NCBI GenBank assembly: GCA_963971405.1 | Contig: OZ020484.1 | Location: 17,732,001 to 17,796,000, forward strand | Length of the DNA stretch: 64,000 bases | From: Psococerastis gibbosa | Lineage: Eukaryota; Arthropoda; Insecta; Psocodea; Psocidae | Direction: 5' to 3' | In this document: piece by piece, positions 58,284 to 64,000 of the stretch | How positions within the stretch are numbered: position 1 is the stretch's first letter | How the letters are laid out: each line of letters starts with the position of its first letter | Notes under the pieces: model-generated | Seen by the model: the letters and a program-made list of their open reading frames with translations, nothing else | What the model was told of the DNA's origin: nothing | Databases searched by the model: none | Translations under genes and position numbers: made by a program

Positions 58284-59033
58284 TTACTGTGCCTGTATGC
58301 ATGCTTCGAACATGCTTGGGAACCAGTAACTGACTTCTTGACCGTTGTTATCCACCCAGGCCAAGCCAGCTTCCACAATAAAGTCAAGAGCCTTTTGGGC
58401 TCGGTCAAGCTGCCACGAGAGTTCATTCCTTAATAGACTGGTGGTAATATATGCTGAGCCACGGTTAACGGCAGCTTGTATAACTGTGGTATGGTCCATC
58501 GATAATTCAACTGGAACAGATTGTACTAGAAACTGCCCTCTACTGACCTCGACGACTGAAAATCCTCCACCAAGAACTTTTAACTTTTTAGCAGCTAGCC
58601 GCAAATCATCGACGCTGATTTCCTGATGTTCTTTCCGTTGACCCCTAGCCTTTATCAGTCTTGTACGTAGTTCATTCAACCCGAGAAGACCTCCATTTTT
58701 ATGACTTGTAGCTAAGCAAACTTCTACTATTTGAACAGCTAGCTCATAGTAAAAGTCCCCCATCCCTAAGACGGACCAAAATCCTTTTCCACTGCTTAAC
58801 GGATCTACGCCAATGGCAGCACACATTGCTTGAAACTGACGGCGAAATTGAGGATCTTGCTTTATATCCTTGCGATGTTTAGCCGCAAAGTCTTCAAGGT
58901 TGCTTCTAAACTGCTCAATCTGTTTTGACATTTGTTCAAGTTGATTTTCTTGCAATTCGGATCCTTTATCCCTATACTTCTCTTGTTCTAAGGTTTTCTT
59001 CTGGATAGCCCCGACTCCAGCTCGTCGCCTCAT
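58284..59033 (-). CDS. SNF8: ESCRT-II subunit SNF8 (VPS22/EAP30), intronless
   Basis: A single frame of 249 residues begins MRRRAGVGAIQKKTLEQEKY and aligns along its length with SNF8 (human 258). SNF8 joins VPS25 and VPS36 in ESCRT-II, which helps sort ubiquitinated membrane proteins into multivesicular bodies. Conserved blocks: QMSKQIEQFRSNLEDFAAKH (N-terminal coiled coil), FQAMCAAIGVDPLSSGKGFW, GMGDFYYELAVQIVEVCLA, NGGLLGLNEL, and the second winged helix with LVQSVPVELSMDHT and ending SYWFPSMFEACIQAQ. An in-frame upstream ATG exists (59099), but MRRRAGVG matches the family start. Unlike its long neighbours it has no intron. The start is 562 bases from the divergent C1orf198-like gene. Confidence 0.96.
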   Translation of the reverse strand: MRRRAGVGAIQKKTLEQEKYRDKGSELQENQLEQMSKQIEQFRSNLEDFAAKHRKDIKQDPQFRRQFQAMCAAIGVDPLSSGKGFWSVLGMGDFYYELAVQIVEVCLATSHKNGGLLGLNELRTRLIKARGQRKEHQEISVDDLRLAAKKLKVLGGGFSVVEVSRGQFLVQSVPVELSMDHTTVIQAAVNRGSAYITTSLLRNELSWQLDRAQKALDFIVEAGLAWVDNNGQEVSYWFPSMFEACIQAQ

Positions 59034-59595
59034 ATCAGATCTAAAAAAAAATGTCATCAGAGAAACCCTCATAATTGGTAGGTACGGGAAAAAGTGCACA
59101 AAATCAAAATCACATGATGTAGCCTATAGTAGAGCTTTCAAAAATATCAATTCCCACAGAACAGGGGTGGAAAATCAATCAAATCATTGGCAAACGTAGA
59201 AATAATTCGGGTACACTTAACTTACACTTGATAAAATGAGATATTCTCCAAGTGGAGGCATTTACTATTAAAAGAAACATTTGTACCCGGAAAGTGTAAA
59301 TAAATGTTAAGCACTTTTGACGGAGGCATGACGAACTTGGCTTGTCCAATCTGGGCTGTAAAAGTAATATTTGTGGAATTGTGGCTTACTAATGTCTCGA
59401 TTCTTTGGCACCCCATGACCTGATTTTTTTTAATATTTATAGAACCTGGCACATTCTGGTGCTCGCCAGAAGCGTTTTCCAACCCCTGTCTATGACTTCA
59501 GCATTTTTATACATGAAATGTTACAGTAGGCCACCTGTCTTGAACACCATATTATAACAAATAATTGAACTATATTTATAAAAATAAGGGATAAT
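59034..59595. other. divergent promoter region, SNF8 and C1orf198-like
   Basis: The two start codons lie 562 bases apart, facing outwards, so a bidirectional promoter is plausible. No TATA box in convincing position or mobile element was recognised. Confidence 0.5.
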
Positions 59596-62560
59596 ATGGA
59601 GGCTGTCCAGAGGAAGGAGTTCAAAAACATATTTAAAAATGTAGGTGAGTACATATTTCAGATAACGGCTATGATATGAGTATATGACACTATACTTTTA
59701 TATTCTATTAGGCCTATTTCACGCATTTCACTAGGAAGTAGTTGTTGATCATGGTAGCAGCAGCTGCTAACTTGTTTGACCGCAACATCATCAACTTCTC
59801 ATCTCTTAACTTTTTTTTATCTTCGTCAGGGCAACTTTAAATTTTGCAACCTCGGTTACCTACAGTATGTTCTTTAGTTCGTTACTCAGTTCATTGTATT
59901 TTGACACGCATTCATTAAAGATTGATCTTCTTCAGTTCTTCTTCCTCTTCCAGAATTTGACAACTCATAATACAAGTCTCTAGCTCGGCAAGTAAGTTAC
60001 TGTAGTATGAGTTAACTTCATTTACTCTTCAAGTCTTGTCAGCCATGTAGCTAGGACATTCTCGCAGTTTTATCTTGTGCAGCAGAATCATGAACCTCCC
60101 AACTACCTACTACAAGTATAAAATTTTGCTTGCACTTACCAAAATATAATGTGTAGGCTATGTCATGAATTATTAAAATTATCAAAGGATAATAGAGCTC
60201 AGCAAGGACATCAAATCAAATCCTACTGTTTTCACTTTTCATTGGTTGAGCGCTCACATTTATCAATTCGCACATGCGCATTAGCTAGGCAATATAAAAT
60301 GAATGTATAAACAAAAATCATTTTTCATTCAGTCAGTAATGGCATAGACAACAGATAACTAGACTCGTCACCGGGATAGGGATTCAGTTCGCGATAGCAG
60401 CGCCACGCCGCGCAGCGGAAATTTTTTCTCCGTCCACTTTCCTTGAACAACAGAGCTCAAGTTAAATTCTTTTGTAAATATTTAAATATCAAATTAAATA
60501 TTCATGGGAATAAAATGTATTTTAAAAATTGTAATGATTTTTTTACAAATTCTAAAACTATCACTAAAATCTCAATTTGAAACATATTTTCAAAAAGATA
60601 GTCCAAAATCAAGGACTGAAGGACGCACGCCATCCAGCCTACCAGCCAAAAGCCATTACTGTCACTGACATTGTTTTGTTTACATTTTCAACTGGGCACT
60701 ATTATATTTTAGATTTTAGTTTTAGTAGAAAAATGCCGAAAGCTAGCAAAAGAAGAGTCCGATATTGCTCGGTTGTGGGCTGTTTCAATTCAATTAATAT
60801 GCCAGTCAAAAGGGTGATAAGTCCTAGGGAGAAGGAATAGGTAGTAGTGGGACGACCACGGATGCAATGGCTACAAGGCATCGGGGTAGCTGTGGCTTGC
60901 CTAGTAGACCAAGGTCGTTCATGGGTTTCAGTTTTGACTTGGTAATGTCATTCATACGACTATGCTATGTTTATGCACATTTTGTCCATGTTGAGCATGG
61001 CTCATTCTCTCATCGTGTCCATTATCCCTCGTATAGTAGATAGCATAAGTTGACATCGAAGACGTTTAACGGATTGCTAATGGAAAAAACAATCAATTTT
61101 GGTCGTTGGTATTAGGCATTCGACATAGGACGAATGGGTTACTAATAATAATCTAGAGTAATAAACAATGTGCTACGTACGGGCTATGAAAAAGTTTTTT
61201 AGGACATTACGGGCTCTAGACTGTAGCGCCAAAGAGTAAAAATAAACTACCGTATTAATGGGAATGTTCAGTACAGTATAAAAGTATATGAATAAAATTG
61301 AAATGTGGAAATTTAACGTTTGAACTGCAATTGACTAACGCTGCTTACTGTATTACCGATACTTATCTACTTATCATGCGTAAGCTTATTAGACTTTACA
61401 CTGCCAATGGCACATTACATAATATAAGCGTTATAATACAGTCAACTGTCATTATAATGGAATATAAAAAAAATAATATTAATCTCCATTGGAATATGGC
61501 AACTAAAATGTTACAGACCAAAATTTGAATTTAAGCGGGAACGCTGCAAGCGCCGCGGTGCGGAAAAAATAATCTCCGTCCACTTAGCAGAAGACGGTTC
61601 TTAGTGGAAGAAAGGCAAAATTCCATTTTATACAGCGTTGACAGCCCCCTGAGTAATGGCCGATGGCCCCGTCATAAGTTGTTTTTATCCCTTTTGATTA
61701 AGATTATATAAAATAAAATGATTTGTGAAATAGCTGACAACTACTTTAATAGTTTAAGTCCACTTGCTGCCCGAATATGTGAAGATATTCGTCGAGTAAG
61801 GGCGGCGTATGAAGATTTGTGGCAAAATTTTAGCCCTGAACAGCAAGACCAAATTATTAATGAAAATATTATACACCCTCAAGTTCTATTAAAATATTCA
61901 CTGACAGCTTCTAGCTTAAGTGGAAAGGGGGGTTGTCGATATACCAGTGGAACAAAACAAGTGTTTGATGAGAACTTGGTAAGTTTTATTTATGTAGCTT
62001 TATTAGTAATTCAGCTTCCTAGGTTGTTCGTGATTTATCAGCTAAAATAGGTCTTTGTTGCCCTGGATTATCTGCACGAGGCTTCGTAATCGTGCTGCCA
62101 GTAGGATAGCTAGTATGAGTCTTTAATGTAATATGTATGAGTAAACGAGCATACTATTCTATTCATACTAGAGATAATTTTCCTTTTGCCTTATAACCTA
62201 CGGGGCAGGCGTTGTAGCATTGGTGCTTCCAAAGCCCTTTGTTGAGAGCATCTTGGTACGACAGTGAATTCTGTATCTGCCTGGATTTTTTTCGGTAGCA
62301 TCATATTCTGTCGTCCCCTTCTCTGGAACCGCTATCTCCACAACAGAAGGCGATGAGTTTCGCCTCGTCTCTGGGCATTTCCATGTCCTGAGCGTAATTT
62401 GAGTTATGCCGGCAGTATAAAAGCAGTTCTGATTCGATAATTTCTTCGCCTGTCTGTCAGTTACTCCTGCCCCCGGGCGCAACATTCTCATCTCCGCAAT
62501 ATGGAGGAGCAGCTCCTCTTTTCCGTCTCCTTAACCACCCAGTACTCTTGGAAATTATCC

Positions 62561-62599
<39 letters not shown>

Positions 62600-63529
62600 C
62601 AATTTTGCCGGAAATATCATTTATAATGTCACAAAAAAATTAGATCTTTCCAATTCATTGATTCTCTATCACCGAGAACTTAATAAATGGTCGCTTACTA
62701 TTTCATCTCTACTAAAGTGTCTCCTAAGTGCACCTTCGTATTTTGAAAACACTTTTAAAACTTATAGGGCGTGAAATATATTGTATATAATTATATTTTA
62801 TAGGGAGTATCGTGGCGAGATGAATATTCAGCTCCATTTTCGTGGAAATGTCAAAGCCAAATGGACCTGTGCCAAAGCAAACGTTGTGTATCTGAACTAA
62901 CGCAATCTGCCCCAATTGCTTTACAAGTAACCGAAATTAGCAATGAAGTACTAGTCCCTCCCGAGAATGACACATGTGACGCTGCGCAAGTTCCAACTCC
63001 AACTTTTGGTGCTTTCTCCGACTTTTGTTCTCGTCTGCGGTTTTTGCCCGGGAAGTCAAAAGACTATCAAGTATCGGGTGGTGCAGCCGGTGATGGAGGA
63101 CTTCTGACGAAACTTAAAACAAATACCGTATACAAGTTGCAAAGCACATTAAGAATGGTTAGTGGAAAAGTTGGAAGTCGTCAGTCCGGGGACGGCGAAA
63201 TGCTTGTTATCGGAGGCAGTGCTGTCATTGTTTCTAAAGCTCAAAAGTGTAGCCCTAAGAAACCGACATCGCCCCCTCCCCCTCCCCCTCCTCCCACCAG
63301 GATTCTATTACAAAAAGATGTAGCGGAGACTCCTCTCCTTTCACCTTGTACACCTATCCTCTATGAGGCAAATGACCATTCTCAACTTGAACAAGTAGAG
63401 GAACATAATTCTGAATCTCAAAGTATTGATTCCTTCAATATGCCTGATGCTCCATCTTTGTTTGGTTCTACTAAAAGTGTTGATAGTTTTGTACCTAAAA
63501 CCGGTTTTGACTTTTTGGACAATTGGTAA
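59596..63529 (+). CDS. C1orf198 homologue, uncharacterised protein
   Basis: Three exons, 59596-59644, 61734-61978 and 62804-63529, join in phase to 339 residues (human C1orf198 has 327). Exon 1 gives MEAVQRKEFKNIFKNV. Exon 2 gives YFNSLSPLAARICEDIRRVR and then FSPEQQDQIIN, and exon 3 begins GVSWRDEYSAPFSWKCQSQM. The human protein has SSLSPMARKI, PPAQQDEIID, LTWQDEHSAPFSWETKSQM and the same last residues, KTGFDFLDNW. Conservation is confined to these N-terminal blocks and the C-terminal motif. The middle is Ser/Pro-rich with a run of eight prolines and looks disordered. Function is unknown. Intron 1 holds a THAP-like scrap and intron 2 a decayed LINE piece and a long T run. Confidence 0.9.
60733..60840 (+). 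pseudogene. THAP-domain-like N-terminal scrap
   Basis: MPKASKRRVRYCSVVGCFNS begins like a THAP zinc finger (M-x-x-YC-x-V-x-GCxN) but ends after 35 residues without the later Cys, His and AVPTIF-type parts. Such scraps usually come from P-element-type DNA transposons or THAP genes. It lies in intron 1 of the C1orf198-like gene. Confidence 0.35.
62198..62520 (-). mobile_element. possible decayed LINE fragment
   Basis: The minus strand reads EMRMLRPGAGVTDRQAKKLS, which resembles the AEMRMLRW..GVT..D block of RTE-type LINE ORF2 proteins; the rest is unrecognised. A run of about 33 T follows at 62562-62595, on the side where the older part of such an element would lie, so it is not its tail. Confidence 0.35.
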
Positions 63530-64000
63530 TTTAGTTTCATCGTTGCCTGAATCAATTATATTGGGTGTTTAGGATATGGAGCGTAGATAATTGGCACCCC
63601 AAAATTGTATACTTAATATTTTTTATGTAATTTACTAAGCAAGCTATTAATAACTTAGTGTATTCAAGTTGTAAAACACTATTTCATTCATTATACTATT
63701 ATTGTTGCTCAATAGTACTTGTTATGTGTTAACTCTATTTACGAATTTAACTCATAAAACGCGATAGAAAGGCGGTAATTTTTTTTTTTTTTTTTGCCCC
63801 AGAACACATCGATTTTAAAGAGGATGTGGAACGTTTTAATAAATATATACAAAGCAAGTTATTACAGATTGTGTCTATTTTATGGATTAACTAACACAAA
63901 CAATTAAAAATTCCCCAATAATATGATGTATGAAATAGCCTTCTACAACTTCTACTTCTACAAAAGTAAATTAAATTAAAAATATTTGTGTCGGATTTTG
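63530..64000. other. 3' flank of the C1orf198-like gene
   Basis: AT-rich 3' UTR and flank, with a T run at about 63780-63795. No other gene is visible up to the window end. Confidence 0.55.
63838..63843 (+). other. probable polyadenylation signal
   Basis: AATAAA about 310 bases past the stop codon of the C1orf198-like gene, the best candidate for its mRNA 3' end. Confidence 0.5.

Overview
This window is animal nuclear DNA, most likely from an arthropod and probably a pancrustacean. Genes are split by GT-AG introns, the DNA is AT-rich, and introns and spacers are full of LINE, SINE, hAT-like, MITE-like and Penelope-like debris. The arthropod reading rests mainly on a hemomucin-type gene (a strictosidine-synthase-like domain followed by a Thr/Pro-rich tail). 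I cannot name the species.

Eight host genes were found, and they alternate strand without exception. Left to right: a peroxisomal luciferase/4-coumarate-CoA-ligase-like acyl-CoA ligase (1355-11567, -, ends SKL); the last exon of a TMEM177-like mitochondrial protein (13506-13905, +); BPNT1, 3'(2'),5'-bisphosphate nucleotidase (14723-19729, -); the SCYL1 pseudokinase (20901-30175, +); dipeptidyl peptidase 3 (31695-44390, -, first exon not found); an APMAP/hemomucin homologue ending in KDEL (46677-56474, +); ESCRT-II subunit SNF8/VPS22 (58284-59033, -, no intron); and a C1orf198 homologue (59596-63529, +). This gives four head-to-head pairs and three tail-to-tail junctions. The genes share no pathway; they serve lipid activation, nucleotide salvage, COPI/Golgi traffic, peptide turnover and endosomal sorting.

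The mobile fraction is rich. A nearly whole LINE (49774-54868, -) with a 15-bp target-site duplication and a single frameshift sits in the last hemomucin intron. Two hAT-like MITEs have matching 8-bp duplications. A family of hairpin MITEs flanked by TA recurs at least seven times, twice as a nested pair in DPP3 introns. A ~365-bp SINE-like repeat with a (CAA)n tail occurs three times, once inside a Penelope-like fragment. A tRNA-derived repeat with a fixed 3' tail occurs three times. A ~2.6-kb foldback structure fills the last intron of the acyl-CoA ligase gene. At the left edge, a piece of that gene (intron plus start of an exon) is duplicated in inverted orientation.

I see no operon-like or defence-like novel system. 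The most unusual observations are the KDEL-tailed hemomucin, the inverted partial copy of the ligase gene, the nested MITE pair with opposite cores, hammerhead-ribozyme-like cores in Penelope-type repeats, and the strict strand alternation. Exon borders were read by eye from splice signals and reading phase; expect errors of a base or two in places.
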